The translations under genes were made by a program, and so were the position numbers. Below are positions 19,649 to 28,904 of a stretch of DNA of 64,000 nucleotides, one piece after another (positions within the stretch are counted from its first letter, which is position 1; every line of letters starts with the position of its first letter). The DNA is taken from positions 479,772 through 543,771 of the forward strand of contig NZ_FPBA01000001.1 in assembly GCF_900116515.1 (NCBI RefSeq), read 5' to 3'. Source of the stretch: Geodermatophilus amargosae. Lineage in GTDB: Bacteria; Actinomycetota; Actinomycetes; Mycobacteriales; Geodermatophilaceae. The notes under the pieces are model-generated. The model did not search any database. It had not been told where the DNA came from and saw nothing but the letters and a program-made list of their open reading frames with translations.

Positions 19649-21052
19649 GTGACCCTCCGCCTCCACGACACGGCCGCGCGCGCGGTCCGGGACTTCACGC
19701 CCCTGCGTCCCGGGCAGGCCTCCGTGTACGTGTGCGGGCTCACCGTGCAGGGCCCCCCGCACGTCGGGCACGTGCGCGCCGCCGTCGCCTTCGACGTGCT
19801 GCGCCGGTGGCTGACCGAGGGCGGCCTCGAGGTCACCTACGTCCGCAACGTCACCGACATCGACGACAAGATCCTCGCCAAGGCCGACGAGCACGGCGTG
19901 CCGTGGTGGGCGTGGGCGTACACCAACGAGCTGGCCTGCACCCGCGCCTACGACGTCCTCGGCGTCCTGCCGCCCACCTACGAGCCGCGCGCCACCGGGC
20001 ACGTCCCGGACATGGTGGCGCTCGTGGAGCGGCTCGTCGAGCGCGGGCACGCCTACGCGGTGGACGGCGACGTCTACTTCGACGTCCGCTCCTTCCCGGA
20101 GTACGGCGCGCTGACCCGCCAGAAGGTGGAGGACCTCGAGCCCGCCGCCGACACCGACACCGACGACCGCAAGCGCGACCCCCGCGACTTCGCCCTGTGG
20201 AAGGCGGTCAAGCCCGGCGAGCCGGACACCGCCAGCTGGCCCACGCCCTGGGGGCGCGGCCGGCCCGGCTGGCACCTGGAGTGCTCGGCGATGGCCGGGC
20301 GGTACCTCGGGCCGACGTTCGACATCCACGGCGGCGGGCTGGACCTGCGCTTCCCGCACCACGAGAACGAGCAGGCCCAGTCGCGGGCCGCCGGCGACCC
20401 GTTCGCCCGGTACTGGATGCACAACGGCTGGGTGACCCTCGGCGGCGAGAAGATGAGCAAGTCGCTGGGCAACACCGCGCTGGTCGACGAGGTGGTCCGG
20501 CGGGTGCGGCCGGTCGAGCTCCGCTACTACCTCGTGGCGCCGCACTACCGGTCGACCGTCGAGTTCACCGACGCCGCGCTGGCCGAGGCCGGTGCCGCCT
20601 ACCGGCGGATCGAGTCGTTCGTGCAGCGCGCCGCCGAGCGGGCCGGCCGGGACACCCCGACCAGCCTGCCGGCGGCCTTCCGCGAGGCGATGGACGACGA
20701 CCTGGGCACGCCGGCCGCCGTCGCGGTCGTGCACGACGCGGTCCGGGCCGGGAACACCGCCCTGGCCGACGGCGACGACGCCGCGCTGACCGAGGCCCTC
20801 GGCGCGGTGCGCGGCATGCTCGGCGTGCTCGGACTGGACCCGCTCGACCCGCACTGGGCGGCCGGCGGCAGCACCGACGACCGGCTCGCCGGGGTGACCG
20901 ACGGCCTCGTGCGGCTCGCGCTCGAGCAGCGGCAGGCCGCCCGCGCCCGCAAGGACTACGCGGCGGCCGACGCGCTGCGCGACCAGCTCACCGCCCTCGG
21001 CGTACAGGTCGAGGACACCCCGCAGGGACCCCGATGGGAGCTGACCCGCTGA
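19649..21052 (+). CDS. cysS: Cysteinyl-tRNA synthetase
   Basis: Class I synthetase of 467 aa. The zinc ligand Cys is in [10 protein letters not shown] near 29, the HIGH-like motif is PHVGHVR near 37-43, and FPHHENE near 233 and CSAM near 213 supply other zinc ligands. KMSKSLGN near 269 is the catalytic KMSKS loop, followed by a DALR anticodon domain. GTG 19649 sits 7 nt after TAGACT. The stop and the rlmB ATG share one base (TGATG). The cysS-rlmB pair after ispD-ispF is widespread in actinobacteria. Confidence 0.96.
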   Translation: MTLRLHDTAARAVRDFTPLRPGQASVYVCGLTVQGPPHVGHVRAAVAFDVLRRWLTEGGLEVTYVRNVTDIDDKILAKADEHGVPWWAWAYTNELACTRAYDVLGVLPPTYEPRATGHVPDMVALVERLVERGHAYAVDGDVYFDVRSFPEYGALTRQKVEDLEPAADTDTDDRKRDPRDFALWKAVKPGEPDTASWPTPWGRGRPGWHLECSAMAGRYLGPTFDIHGGGLDLRFPHHENEQAQSRAAGDPFARYWMHNGWVTLGGEKMSKSLGNTALVDEVVRRVRPVELRYYLVAPHYRSTVEFTDAALAEAGAAYRRIESFVQRAAERAGRDTPTSLPAAFREAMDDDLGTPAAVAVVHDAVRAGNTALADGDDAALTEALGAVRGMLGVLGLDPLDPHWAAGGSTDDRLAGVTDGLVRLALEQRQAARARKDYAAADALRDQLTALGVQVEDTPQGPRWELTR

Positions 21053-22011
21053 TGGCCGGCAACAGCCAGCGCCGCGGCCGCACGAGCGGTGCCGGCAAGA
21101 AGACCGCCACCGCCGGGACGGGCGGCAAGAACCGCCGGTCCCTGGCCGGCCGGGGGGCCACGCCGCCGGCGGAGATGCGCAAGGGCCACCCGGCGCAGCG
21201 CAAGGCGCAGGCCGACGCCCGCCGCCGGACCGACCGCGACCGCAGCCGCCAGCGCGCCGAGGAGACGCCGGAGCTGCTCCTCGGCCGCAACCCCGTCGTC
21301 GAGGCGCTGCGTGCGCGCATCCCGGCGACCGCGCTGTACGTCGTCACCGGGGACAGCCGCGCGACCACCGACGAGCGGATCGCCGAGGCCGTCCAGCTCG
21401 CCGGCGACCGGGGGCTGCCGCTGCTGGAGGTCGGCAGGGCCGAGTTCGACCGCATGTCCGGCGGGGCGCTGCACCAGGGCATCGGCCTGCAGGTCCCGCC
21501 CTACGAGTACGCCCACCCCGACGACCTGCTCGACGTCGCCCGCGATTCCGGCCGCCCGCCGCTGGTGGTGGCCATGGACGGCGTCACCGACCCGCGCAAC
21601 CTCGGCGCGGTGGTGCGCTCGGCAGCCGCGTTCGCCGCGCACGGCGTCGTCGTGCCGCAGCGTCGCTCGGTCGGCATGACCGCCTCGGCCTGGCGCACCA
21701 GCGCCGGCGCGGCCGCCCGGCTGCCGGTGGCCCGCGCGGTCAACCTCGCCCGCGCGCTCGCCTCCTACCAGGACGCCGGGCTGCAGACGGTGGGCCTGGC
21801 CGGCGACGGCGACATGGACCTGGCCGACTACGACGGCCTGGCCGACCCGGTGGCCCTCGTCGTCGGCGCGGAGGGCGCGGGGCTCTCGCGGCTGGTGCGC
21901 GAGCGCTGCGACGTCGTCGTGCGCATCCCGATCGCCCGCGACACCGAGTCCCTCAACGTCAGCGTCGCCGCGAGCATCGCCCTCTACGCCACGGCCCAGG
22001 CGCGCGGCTGA
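21052..22011 (+). CDS. rlmB: SpoU/TrmH-family 23S rRNA 2'-O-methyltransferase (RlmB-type)
   Basis: SPOUT methyltransferase for a 2'-O-methylguanosine in 23S rRNA (G2251 in E. coli). The 319 aa open with a basic low-complexity extension (about 1-65, rich in Lys/Arg/Gly) typical of actinobacterial members. The L30-like substrate domain follows ([22 protein letters not shown]). The knotted SAM domain has motif 1 [12 protein letters not shown] near 182, motif 2 [14 protein letters not shown] near 267 and motif 3 [21 protein letters not shown] near 290. Neighbours and motifs support RlmB, but TrmH-family substrate choice cannot be read from sequence. Confidence 0.9.
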   Translation: MAGNSQRRGRTSGAGKKTATAGTGGKNRRSLAGRGATPPAEMRKGHPAQRKAQADARRRTDRDRSRQRAEETPELLLGRNPVVEALRARIPATALYVVTGDSRATTDERIAEAVQLAGDRGLPLLEVGRAEFDRMSGGALHQGIGLQVPPYEYAHPDDLLDVARDSGRPPLVVAMDGVTDPRNLGAVVRSAAAFAAHGVVVPQRRSVGMTASAWRTSAGAAARLPVARAVNLARALASYQDAGLQTVGLAGDGDMDLADYDGLADPVALVVGAEGAGLSRLVRERCDVVVRIPIARDTESLNVSVAASIALYATAQARG

Positions 22012-22024
22012 TCCCCCGGCCGGA

Positions 22025-22082
22025 CGAGATCGGCGATCTCGTACGGCTCCGGGCCGGTTCGCGTACGAGACCGCCGATCTCG
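22025..22082. terminator. Bidirectional terminator
   Basis: Two 21-nt arms (22025-22045 and 22062-22082) pair with a single wobble. The left arm itself contains the palindrome CGAGATCGGCGATCTCG. It separates convergent rlmB and the DUF445 gene. Confidence 0.85.
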
Positions 22083-22102
22083 GCGGGAGGAGGAGCTGCG
22101 AC

Positions 22103-23380
22103 TCAGCCGAGCAGCTGGGCGACGGTGTAGATGACCAGCCCGGCCAGGCCGCCGACGACGGTGCCGTTGATGCGGATGAACTGCAGGTCGCGGCCGACCT
22201 GCAGCTCGATGCGCCGGCTGGTCTCCTCGGTGTCCCAGCGCGCCACGGTGGCGCCGACGACCTCGGCGACGTCGCCGGCGAAGCGCTCGACCAGGTAGCC
22301 GGCCACCCGCACCGACTGCCGCTGCACCCGCTCGCGCACCCGGGGGTCGGTCTGCAGCAGCCGGGCGCCGTCGTGGACCAGCCCGGCCATCCGCGCCCGC
22401 AGGCGGGAGTCGGGGTCGGCGGCGGCGGTGAGGAACGCGGTCTTCGCGTTGGTCCACAGCGACGAGGACCAGGTGCGCACCGCCGGGTGCTCGAGCAGCT
22501 CCTTCTTGAACGCCTCGACCCGCGCCGCGGTGTCGGGGTCGGTCCGCAGCTGGTGCACGTACTCGCGCAGCCGGGCGTCGTAGACCCGGCGCAGCTCGTG
22601 GTCCCGCTCGGCGCCGACCTCCTCGAGGAAGCCCTGCAGCGCGGCGAAGATGCGGTCGAACACCCGGTCGTCGACCCAGTCGGGCACCCAGGACGGCGAG
22701 GCGTCCCCGAGCTGGGCGCGGAAGACGATCCGGTTCTCCTCGAGGAAGCGGGCGAGGTAGCGCAGCGCCGCCGAGAGCACCTCCTGGTGCCGGTCGCCGT
22801 CGACCACCAGCTCCAGCACCCGGGCGAGGACCGGTGCGGCCGGCGTCTCGTGCAGCTTGCGGTCGACCAGGCCCGACACCGCCTCCTGCACGTCGTCGTC
22901 GCGCAGCAGGTCGGTGAGGCCGGCCAGCGCGGCGGAGGCGTCGGCGGCCAGCCGCTCGGCGCGGCCGGGCGCGGCCAGGAAGTCGCCCAGCCGGCGGGGG
23001 ACGTCCATGGTGGCCAGCTTGTCCTCGACCACGGCCCGGGTCAGGAAGTTCTCCTCGACGAACGCGCCGAGGCTGGCGCCGATCTGGTCCTTCTTGCGCG
23101 GGATGATCGCCGTGTGCGGGATGGGTATCCGCATCGGGTGCCGGAACAGCGCGGTGACGGCGAACCAGTCGGCCAGCGCGCCGACCATGGAGGCCTCGGC
23201 GGTGGCCCGCACGTAGCCGACCCAGGGGCCGGTCTCCTCGCCGAGCAGCACGCAGACGAGGAAGACGGCCGCGGCGACCAGGAAGAGGCTGGTGGCCAGC
23301 CGCTTCATCCGCCGCAGGCCCGCGGCGCGCTCCGGGTCGTCGAGCGAGGAGGCCAGTGGGGCACTCACGGACGACGACAC
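22103..23380 (-). CDS. DUF445 family membrane protein
   Basis: The 425 aa match the DUF445 (YheB/YjiN-type) plan: two N-terminal hydrophobic segments (about 28-50 and 55-80, with MVGALADWFAVTALFRHP), the conserved IPHTAIIPRKKDQIGASLGAFVEENFLT, a long helical region and a C-terminal helix (INGTVVGGLAGLVIYTVAQLLG). The ends are membrane-embedded and the middle probably forms a coiled cytoplasmic or bridging domain. GTG 23380 lies 7 nt after a TAGGCT -10 box and is preferred over in-frame starts at 23440 and 23368. Biochemical function is unknown. Confidence 0.88.
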   Translation of the reverse strand: MSSSVSAPLASSLDDPERAAGLRRMKRLATSLFLVAAAVFLVCVLLGEETGPWVGYVRATAEASMVGALADWFAVTALFRHPMRIPIPHTAIIPRKKDQIGASLGAFVEENFLTRAVVEDKLATMDVPRRLGDFLAAPGRAERLAADASAALAGLTDLLRDDDVQEAVSGLVDRKLHETPAAPVLARVLELVVDGDRHQEVLSAALRYLARFLEENRIVFRAQLGDASPSWVPDWVDDRVFDRIFAALQGFLEEVGAERDHELRRVYDARLREYVHQLRTDPDTAARVEAFKKELLEHPAVRTWSSSLWTNAKTAFLTAAADPDSRLRARMAGLVHDGARLLQTDPRVRERVQRQSVRVAGYLVERFAGDVAEVVGATVARWDTEETSRRIELQVGRDLQFIRINGTVVGGLAGLVIYTVAQLLG

Positions 23381-23387
23381 CCTCCCC

Positions 23388-23393
23388 AGCCTA
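23388..23393 (-). promoter_or_regulatory. -10 box (TAGGCT), leaderless DUF445 gene
   Basis: TAGGCT on the minus strand, then 7 nt (which happen to read GGGGAGG) and GTG 23380. Confidence 0.5.
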
Positions 23394-23429
23394 GAGGCGG
23401 GGGAGGGTGCCGTCCCGGGCCGGAGGGGA

Positions 23430-24692
23430 TCAGCCCGCACTGCTGCCGAGGGTGACCTCGACCGTGGTCGTCTGCCCGCCGCGCTCGACGGTGAGCCGGA
23501 CCGTGTCGCCGGGGGCGGAGCCGCGGATCGCGGCGGTGAGCTCGGTGGAGCTCGTGACCGCCCGGTCGCCGACCGCGGTCACCACGTCGCCGGCCTGCAG
23601 CCCGGCGTCCTCGGCCGCGCCGCCCGGCTGCACCTGGACGACCTGCGCGCCCGTGCCGACCTCGCTGGAGCCGTCGGCGCCGGCGGTCTGGGCGTTCACC
23701 CCGAGGACGGCGTGGGTGGCCGACCCGGTCTGCACGATCTCGTCGGCGATCCGCTTCGCGGTGTTGCTCGGGATGGCGAACCCGACGCCGATGTTGCCGC
23801 TCTGCGACGACGAGCCGGGCGCCCCGGAGGCCACGGAGGCGATCGCGGTGTTGATGCCGACGACCTCGCCGGCCGCGTCGACCAGCGCACCGCCGGAGTT
23901 GCCGGGGTTGATGGCCGCGTCCGTCTGCAGGGCGTCGATCACCGTGGCGTCGTCCTGGGTCGAGCCGGTGGCCACCGCCCGGTCGGTCGCGCTGATGATC
24001 CCGTCGGTGACGGTGTCGGACAGGCCCAGCGGCGCGCCGATCGCCACGGCGAGGTCGCCGACCTGCACGTCGTCGGAGTCGGCGAAGGTGGCCGGGGTCA
24101 GCCCACTGGCGCCCTGGAGCCGGATGACGGCCAGGTCCGACGTCGGGTCGGTGCCGACGACGGTGGCGTCGTAGAGCGTGCCGTCGGAGGTGCGCACCTG
24201 GACGGTCGCGCCGTCGGTGCTGCTGTCCAGCGTGACGACGTGGTCGTTCGTGAGCACGTAGCCGTCGTCGGAGAGCACCACGCCCGAACCGCTGCCCGAG
24301 CCCGAGCCGCTGGTGACGTACACGGTGACGACGCTCGGCGCGGCCTTCGCGGCGGCGGCGGTCACCGCGGTCGCGTTCTCGGGGTCCCGGATGACCACCG
24401 ACTGCGCCGAGGGGGTCGTGCCGCCGCTGGTGCCGCCGCCGTCGGTGAGGGCGACGACGCCGGCTCCCGTGCCGCCGCCGACGAGGGCACCGGCCAACAG
24501 CCCGGCGACGCCGATCCGCAGCCGCCCGGCGCGCCGCCTCTCCGGCGCCGGCACCGGGGGAGGCGCCATCGGCGGCAGGATCGCCGTCGCGGTTCCGGCC
24601 GGCGGGTACCAGGAGTCGCCGGGCGGCGGGGTCCAGCCCGGGGTCGCAGCGCTCGGCTGCCGCGCCGGGTCCGGGTACGGGTGTCCGTTCAC
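23430..24692 (-). CDS. Membrane-anchored HtrA-like serine protease with PDZ domain
   Basis: Envelope quality-control protease of 420 aa. The cytoplasmic N-terminus is Pro-rich, followed by one transmembrane helix (about 58-82). The chymotrypsin-fold domain has the full triad: His in TNDHVV near 148, Asp in SDLAVI near 185 and Ser in NPGNSGGALV near 262. A C-terminal PDZ domain (about 330-415, GGAAEDAGLQAGDVVTAVG) completes the DegP/PepD plan. The GTG start has AGGAGGA about 10 nt upstream. A GSGSGSGSG run precedes the catalytic His loop. It is probably exported and surface-tethered; substrates are unknown. Confidence 0.92.
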   Translation of the reverse strand: MNGHPYPDPARQPSAATPGWTPPPGDSWYPPAGTATAILPPMAPPPVPAPERRRAGRLRIGVAGLLAGALVGGGTGAGVVALTDGGGTSGGTTPSAQSVVIRDPENATAVTAAAAKAAPSVVTVYVTSGSGSGSGSGVVLSDDGYVLTNDHVVTLDSSTDGATVQVRTSDGTLYDATVVGTDPTSDLAVIRLQGASGLTPATFADSDDVQVGDLAVAIGAPLGLSDTVTDGIISATDRAVATGSTQDDATVIDALQTDAAINPGNSGGALVDAAGEVVGINTAIASVASGAPGSSSQSGNIGVGFAIPSNTAKRIADEIVQTGSATHAVLGVNAQTAGADGSSEVGTGAQVVQVQPGGAAEDAGLQAGDVVTAVGDRAVTSSTELTAAIRGSAPGDTVRLTVERGGQTTTVEVTLGSSAG

Positions 24693-24795
24693 TGTCCTGG
24701 TCCTCCTCCTGGGCGGTCGTCCGCCGCTCTGGGGACCACCTTCGGCGCGGCGACTGGCCGGGCCCTGGGGAGCGCCTGTGAGTCGTCTGGAGGCG

Positions 24796-25623
24796 TCAGC
24801 GGGGGAGCCCGCACAGCACCTGCCCGCGGGCGACCAACTCGGTGACCAGCCAGATCGCCGCGACCTCGACGGCGAGCAGGCCGAGCAGGACCAGCAGCTG
24901 GGCGGCGCCGGCGGCCAGCGGGCTCCCGCCGCCGAGCAGCACGCCGACGTAGGCGCCGGGCAGGGTCACCAGGCCCACCGTGCGGGTCTGGTCCAGCGGC
25001 GGGAGGAGCGCGGTGGCCGCCGACGGCCGGGCGACCTCGAGGACGGCGTCGCGGGGAAGCAGGCCCAGTGCCAGCGCCCCCTCCACCTCGCCGCGGCGGG
25101 TGGTCAGCTCCTCGCGCAGCCGCCGCCCGGCCAGCGACGTCGCCGTCATCGCGCCGCCGACGAGGATGCCGGCGACCGGGACGACCGCCTCCCCGCGCAG
25201 CGGCACCGTCCCGCTGGCCAGGACCAGCAGCACCACGGGCAGCGCGCCGCCGGCGACCGCGAGGGCCGCCGCGGCGACCCGGCGGGGCGCGCCGGGCGCC
25301 CGCAGCGGCAGGCCGCTCACCCGCCCGGCCGCCGTGACCGCCGCGACGGTGACCATCAGCAGCACGAACGCCGCCGACAGCCACAGCGAGCGGACGACGG
25401 CCAGCAGCACCGCCGACACCGCCGCCAGCTGCGCGGTGGCCCGCAGCGCCGCGACGACCACCGGCCGCTCCTGGCCCAGCCCGGACAGCCGCCCGCCGGC
25501 CGCCGCCAGGCCCGTGAGCAGCACCAGGACGACGGCCAGCCGCGGGCCGAGCTCGACGACGGAGGCACCCACGGCCGCCGATCCTGCCGTCCGCCGCGCG
25601 GCGGCCGGCGACACGCCGACCAC
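24796..25623 (-). CDS. UPF0014 (FetB-like) ABC transporter permease
   Basis: The 275 aa contain about seven transmembrane segments and the family signature RTVGLVTLPGAYVGVLLGGGSPL near 213-235, together with VAGILVGGAMTATSLAGRRL near 150. FetB of E. coli works with the ATPase FetA in iron export or stress resistance; plant ALS3/STAR2 are relatives. No ATPase partner is adjacent, so one must be encoded elsewhere or the assignment to transport is open. The start is uncertain: GTG 25623 is the furthest upstream; GTG starts at 25614 and near 25571 are also possible. A TATACC-like -10 lies about 26 nt upstream. Confidence 0.8.
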   Translation of the reverse strand: MVGVSPAAARRTAGSAAVGASVVELGPRLAVVLVLLTGLAAAGGRLSGLGQERPVVVAALRATAQLAAVSAVLLAVVRSLWLSAAFVLLMVTVAAVTAAGRVSGLPLRAPGAPRRVAAAALAVAGGALPVVLLVLASGTVPLRGEAVVPVAGILVGGAMTATSLAGRRLREELTTRRGEVEGALALGLLPRDAVLEVARPSAATALLPPLDQTRTVGLVTLPGAYVGVLLGGGSPLAAGAAQLLVLLGLLAVEVAAIWLVTELVARGQVLCGLPR

Positions 25624-25721
25624 CGTGTGCGATCGGACGGTGGCTGGGTATAGGGGGAGCCCGGTCGCTCCCCCGGAGCGGACGGGCCCTCCTGCCCGGC
25701 CTGCTCTCCTGGAGGCTGCTC

Positions 25722-26450
25722 GTGTCCACCCGCGGTCTGCCCGCCCGCCTGCTCGTCGGCCTCGCCGGCGTGACCGCGATCGCGGTGGCCGGGATCGGTG
25801 GCCTGGCCCTGCGACCTCCCGGACTGCTCGCCGTGGGCCTCGCCGCGGTGGTCACCGCCTGCCTGGCCGGCGGCGTGGCCCGCGAGTCCCTGGCCGAGGC
25901 CGGTGGGCAGGCGCGCCGCACGCCGCTGGAGGCGGCCTGGCGCACCGGCGCGGCCACCGTCGGCGTACTGCTGTTCCTGTCGGGCACCGCGGTGCTGGGC
26001 GGGGCCGCGCTGACCGCGCTGGCCGGTGCGGTCCTCGCCGTCGGCGCGCTGGGTCTGTGGCTGCTGCGCGCCGGCTCCCCGGCGCGGCCGGTGGGACCCG
26101 ACGACCTCCCGGCCGGCGGCCGGCTCACCGCGCCGGGGCCGCAGCGGCCGGTGGCCGGCGTCCGCCCGGGCGAGCCCGGCAACACGGTGACGTTCCTGCC
26201 CCCGGTGTCGACCCTGACCACCGCGGCGCTGGGCCGCGAGTGGCTGGGCACGACGGCGGCCCTCGCCGGCCGGCTGGACCCGGCGGCACGGCAGTCGATC
26301 GTCCGGCGCCGCCAGGACACCCTGGACGAGCTCGAGCGCCGCGACCCGGCCGGCTTCGCCCGCTGGCTGGCCGAGGGGCCGCTGCCGGGCAGCGACCCGG
26401 CCGGCTACCTGGCCGAGGGGCCGGCGGCCGCGGGGCCCGACGCCGCCTGA
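25722..26450 (+). CDS. Conserved membrane protein of unknown function
   Basis: The 242 aa start with four hydrophobic helices in two hairpins (about 8-55 and 75-115), then a 125-aa hydrophilic C-terminal part containing NTVTFLPPVSTLTTAALGREWLGTTAALAGRLDP and RQDTLDELERRDPAGFARWLAEGP. The tail motif, with a short acidic/basic helix ending in RWLAEG, is recurrent in actinobacterial membrane proteins of unknown role. The GTG start has GGAGG 6 nt upstream, which makes it secure. The last 46 nt overlap the convergent DUF2695 gene. Confidence 0.7.
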   Translation: MSTRGLPARLLVGLAGVTAIAVAGIGGLALRPPGLLAVGLAAVVTACLAGGVARESLAEAGGQARRTPLEAAWRTGAATVGVLLFLSGTAVLGGAALTALAGAVLAVGALGLWLLRAGSPARPVGPDDLPAGGRLTAPGPQRPVAGVRPGEPGNTVTFLPPVSTLTTAALGREWLGTTAALAGRLDPAARQSIVRRRQDTLDELERRDPAGFARWLAEGPLPGSDPAGYLAEGPAAAGPDAA

Positions 26451-26749
26451 GCCGCCACCTGAGCCGCCTCTTGGGCCGCCACCCGGGTCGCCTCGGGTGT
26501 CGCCTCCTCGAAGACGGCGCCGGGGTCGACGTTCATCACGACCTCGCAGTCGCAGAAACCGCCGAACTCCTCGAGGCACTCGTGCAGGCGGTCGAGGGCG
26601 ATGCCGTGCCCGGCGGCCCACGCGTCGGTGGCGCGGTGGGTCCGGTCGCAGCCCCCTGCCGCGATCACGGCGTCGAGGTGCTCGCGCAGTGCGTCCAGCT
26701 GGGTCCGATCGAGCGGCAGGAGCCCGGCCGGGTCGTCGATCGGTGCCAC
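26405..26749 (-). CDS. DUF2695 domain protein
   Basis: The 114 aa contain the DUF2695 pattern: LDALREHLDAVIAAGGCDRTHRATDAW, then LHECLEEFGGFCDCEVVMNV. Its conserved Cys/His residues (GCDRTH, FCDCE) could bind metal or a cofactor, though this is not established. The C-terminus is an Ala/Gln-rich helix. The open frame continues upstream through the tRNA gene on the opposite strand, which cannot be coding; GTG 26749 is the best start, without a clear ribosome site. It overlaps the convergent upstream gene by 46 nt. Confidence 0.7.
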   Translation of the reverse strand: MAPIDDPAGLLPLDRTQLDALREHLDAVIAAGGCDRTHRATDAWAAGHGIALDRLHECLEEFGGFCDCEVVMNVDPGAVFEEATPEATRVAAQEAAQVAAQAASGPAAAGPSAR

Positions 26750-26788
26750 GCCGTCAGCATCGGCAGGGAGGGCCCCCCAGTCGACCCC

Positions 26789-26794
26789 TATCGT
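26789..26794 (+). promoter_or_regulatory. -10 box (TATCGT) of tRNA-Thr
   Basis: TATCGT ends 11 nt before the mature tRNA 5' end, a normal distance for a short 5' leader removed by RNase P. Confidence 0.45.
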
Positions 26795-26805
26795 GGTGCC
26801 GTCCC

Positions 26806-26881
26806 GCCGGCGTGGCGCAACTGGTAGCGCACCCGACTTGTAATCGGGCGGTTGGGGGTTCGAGTCCCCCCGTCGGCTCCA
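26806..26881 (+). tRNA. tRNA-Thr (TGT)
   Basis: Full cloverleaf. The acceptor GCCGGCG (26806-26812) pairs with CGTCGGC (26871-26877, one G-U). The D arm is GCGCAACTGGTAGCGC, the anticodon stem-loop is CCCGACTTGTAATCGGG with anticodon TGT, the T arm contains GGTTCGAGTCC, discriminator is T and CCA is encoded at 26879-26881. It reads ACA codons, rare in this GC-rich genome. It lies alone; no integrase or attachment-site duplication is visible nearby. Confidence 0.96.
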
Positions 26882-26973
26882 CACCCGCGCGGGTGCTCGC
26901 TGTCAGCGCGCGGTGACGCAGCGGCGCCCGCGTCGGCCGCGTACCCGCTGGTCGGACCGGGTACCGGTGCCGG

Positions 26974-28896
26974 ATGGTCCCAGCAGCGGACGACGGGCAG
27001 CTCATCGCCGGGCGCTACCAGCCGGGTGAACAGGTGAGCGCCGGTGGGACGGGCGTCGTCCGGCGCGCGGAGGACGTCGTCCTCGGGCGGAGGGTGACCC
27101 TGCGGGAGGTCCGCCTCCCGGACGACTGGCCCGAGGCCGCGCGCGCCGCCGGCCGTCAACGCTGCCTGCAGGAGGTCCGAGCCGTGGCGGAGCTCGACCA
27201 CCCCGGCTGCCTGGCCGTCCTCGACGTGGTGGACGACGGGGCGGTCACCTCCGTCGTCCAGCCCGACGTCCCGGGCGCGCGGCTGTCCGAGGTGCTGGCG
27301 CGCGAGGGACCCCTGTCGCCGCAGCGGGCCGCGCTGGTCGGGCTCGCCGTGCTCGGCGTCCTCGAGGCGGCCCACGAGCGGGGTCTCCTGCACCGGGACG
27401 TCACGCCCGGCAGCGTGCTGCTCAGCACGCCGTCGGACGGCTCGCCGGGCCGCACGCTGCTCACCGGCTTCGGGGTCGTTCACCGGGCCGGGGACGCCGT
27501 CCTGACCGGCGCGGGACTCGTGGTCGCCTCGCCGGGCTACTGCGCCCCGGAGGTCGCCCGCGGCGAGGCGCCCGGCCCCGCCGCGGACACCTGGTCGCTG
27601 GGCGCGACGCTCTCCACCGCGGTGGAGGGCCGACCGCCCTACCAGGGCGACGACGCCCGGGGGACGCTGGCCGCCGTCGTGCGGGGCGGGCACGTCCCCT
27701 CCGCCCGCGCCGGCGACCTGCAGCCGGTGCTCGCCCGGATGCTCGAGCCGGACCCCGCGCGGCGCATCGGGGCGCGGGAGCTGGAGCAGGCGCTGGGCGC
27801 GGTCGCCACGTCGCGGGCCGCCGGGACCGCGCCGGCCGGTCAGCCGCTGCACGCCGTCGTCCCGGACCTCGTCACCCGCACCGCCGTGCTGCCCGTGGTG
27901 GCTCCCGACCCCGTCGTCGCCCCACCCCCGCCGGTCCCTCCGGCGGCGCCCGCCCGCCACGGCGCCGCCCGTGTCCCGCTGCACACCAGCCACCGCGCCC
28001 CCGTGCGGTACCGCCGGCGCGCGCTGGTCCTCGCCGGCCTGGCGGCGGCCGTCCTGCTCGCCGTGGTCCTCGTGACGGTCCGGGGCGGTGCCGACCCGTC
28101 CGGCAGCGGCGTCGCGGAGCCGCCGGGCTCGAGCGCACCGGCCACCGTCGGCGCGACCCTGCCACCGCCTCCTGAGGGGACCCCGGCGGAGCAGCTCAGC
28201 GCCACGATCCCCGCCCTCGCCGAGCTGGTGGCGCGTGACCCCGCCGCCGTGGGACCGGGAGCCGGTGGTCTGGTCGAGGACCTCCGGCGCATCGAGTCGC
28301 TGGACGGACCCGGGCAGCGCTCGGCCGCCCTGGCCACGGCCGCGGCCGTCGACGAGGCGTCCCGGGCCGGCGACCTGGCTCCCGCGGTCGCGCGGCAGGT
28401 CGGGCAGGTCCTCGGCGACGTCGTCCGGCCCGACCGGCTCGTCGACCTGGTGGCCGCGCTCGACCTGGACCCGCTCGCCGCGGGTCCGGACGGAGCGGCG
28501 CTCTTCGACGGGCTGTGGGGGCTCGACCACCAGGTGCCCGGTGACCGGACGGCCGCCGAGGCCGCGGCCCTCCTGGAGACCGTGACCGCCGCCGCGGCGC
28601 AGGGCCGGCTGACCGACGCCGCGGCGCAGGCGGTGCTCCCCACGCTGCGCGAGCTGGCCGACCCGGCGCCCCTGGAGGACCTGGCCGGCCTCCTGGAGCG
28701 GGCCGAGGCGGACCCGGAGGCCGTGGGCCCCGCCGCCGACGACGTCCTCGAGGCGCTGCGCGGCATGCCGGCGCTGCCGGTCTACGACCTGGGGAACCGG
28801 GCCGCCGGTCTGCTCGAGCTGCTCGGGCAGGAGGGGCGGGTGGAGCCGGCGTTCCGGGACGCCGCCGTCCCCGTCCTCGTGCGGCTGGTGCGGTGA
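26974..28896 (+). CDS. Transmembrane protein kinase-like protein, predicted pseudokinase
   Basis: The 640 aa have a PknB-type kinase fold (about 10-270), a Pro-rich juxtamembrane linker, one transmembrane helix (about 348-370) and a 270-aa exported helical domain. The fold is recognisable (HRDVTPGSV at 140-148, GYCAPEVARG near 190, DTWSLGATL near 205), but key catalytic residues are replaced. The ATP lysine position reads VTLRE (Arg44). The HRDxKxxxN loop has Thr144 and Ser148-region substitutions. DFG reads TGFG (164-167). The first glycine of the loop is Ser. Catalysis as an ordinary Ser/Thr kinase is unlikely. The exported part has repeats of the type LxxLxPLAxGPDxAAL. ATG 26974 gives the full N-lobe. 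Confidence 0.85.
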   Translation: MVPAADDGQLIAGRYQPGEQVSAGGTGVVRRAEDVVLGRRVTLREVRLPDDWPEAARAAGRQRCLQEVRAVAELDHPGCLAVLDVVDDGAVTSVVQPDVPGARLSEVLAREGPLSPQRAALVGLAVLGVLEAAHERGLLHRDVTPGSVLLSTPSDGSPGRTLLTGFGVVHRAGDAVLTGAGLVVASPGYCAPEVARGEAPGPAADTWSLGATLSTAVEGRPPYQGDDARGTLAAVVRGGHVPSARAGDLQPVLARMLEPDPARRIGARELEQALGAVATSRAAGTAPAGQPLHAVVPDLVTRTAVLPVVAPDPVVAPPPPVPPAAPARHGAARVPLHTSHRAPVRYRRRALVLAGLAAAVLLAVVLVTVRGGADPSGSGVAEPPGSSAPATVGATLPPPPEGTPAEQLSATIPALAELVARDPAAVGPGAGGLVEDLRRIESLDGPGQRSAALATAAAVDEASRAGDLAPAVARQVGQVLGDVVRPDRLVDLVAALDLDPLAAGPDGAALFDGLWGLDHQVPGDRTAAEAAALLETVTAAAAQGRLTDAAAQAVLPTLRELADPAPLEDLAGLLERAEADPEAVGPAADDVLEALRGMPALPVYDLGNRAAGLLELLGQEGRVEPAFRDAAVPVLVRLVR

Positions 28897-28904
28897 CCCC
28901 CGCT

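Noticed and set aside
26806..26881. tRNA-Thr as an integration site
   Set aside because: No integrase, no duplicated tRNA 3' end and no composition change were seen downstream.
26750..26884. N-terminal extension of the DUF2695 gene through the tRNA
   Set aside because: It reads the complement of tRNA-Thr; this type of false extension is common beside tRNAs.
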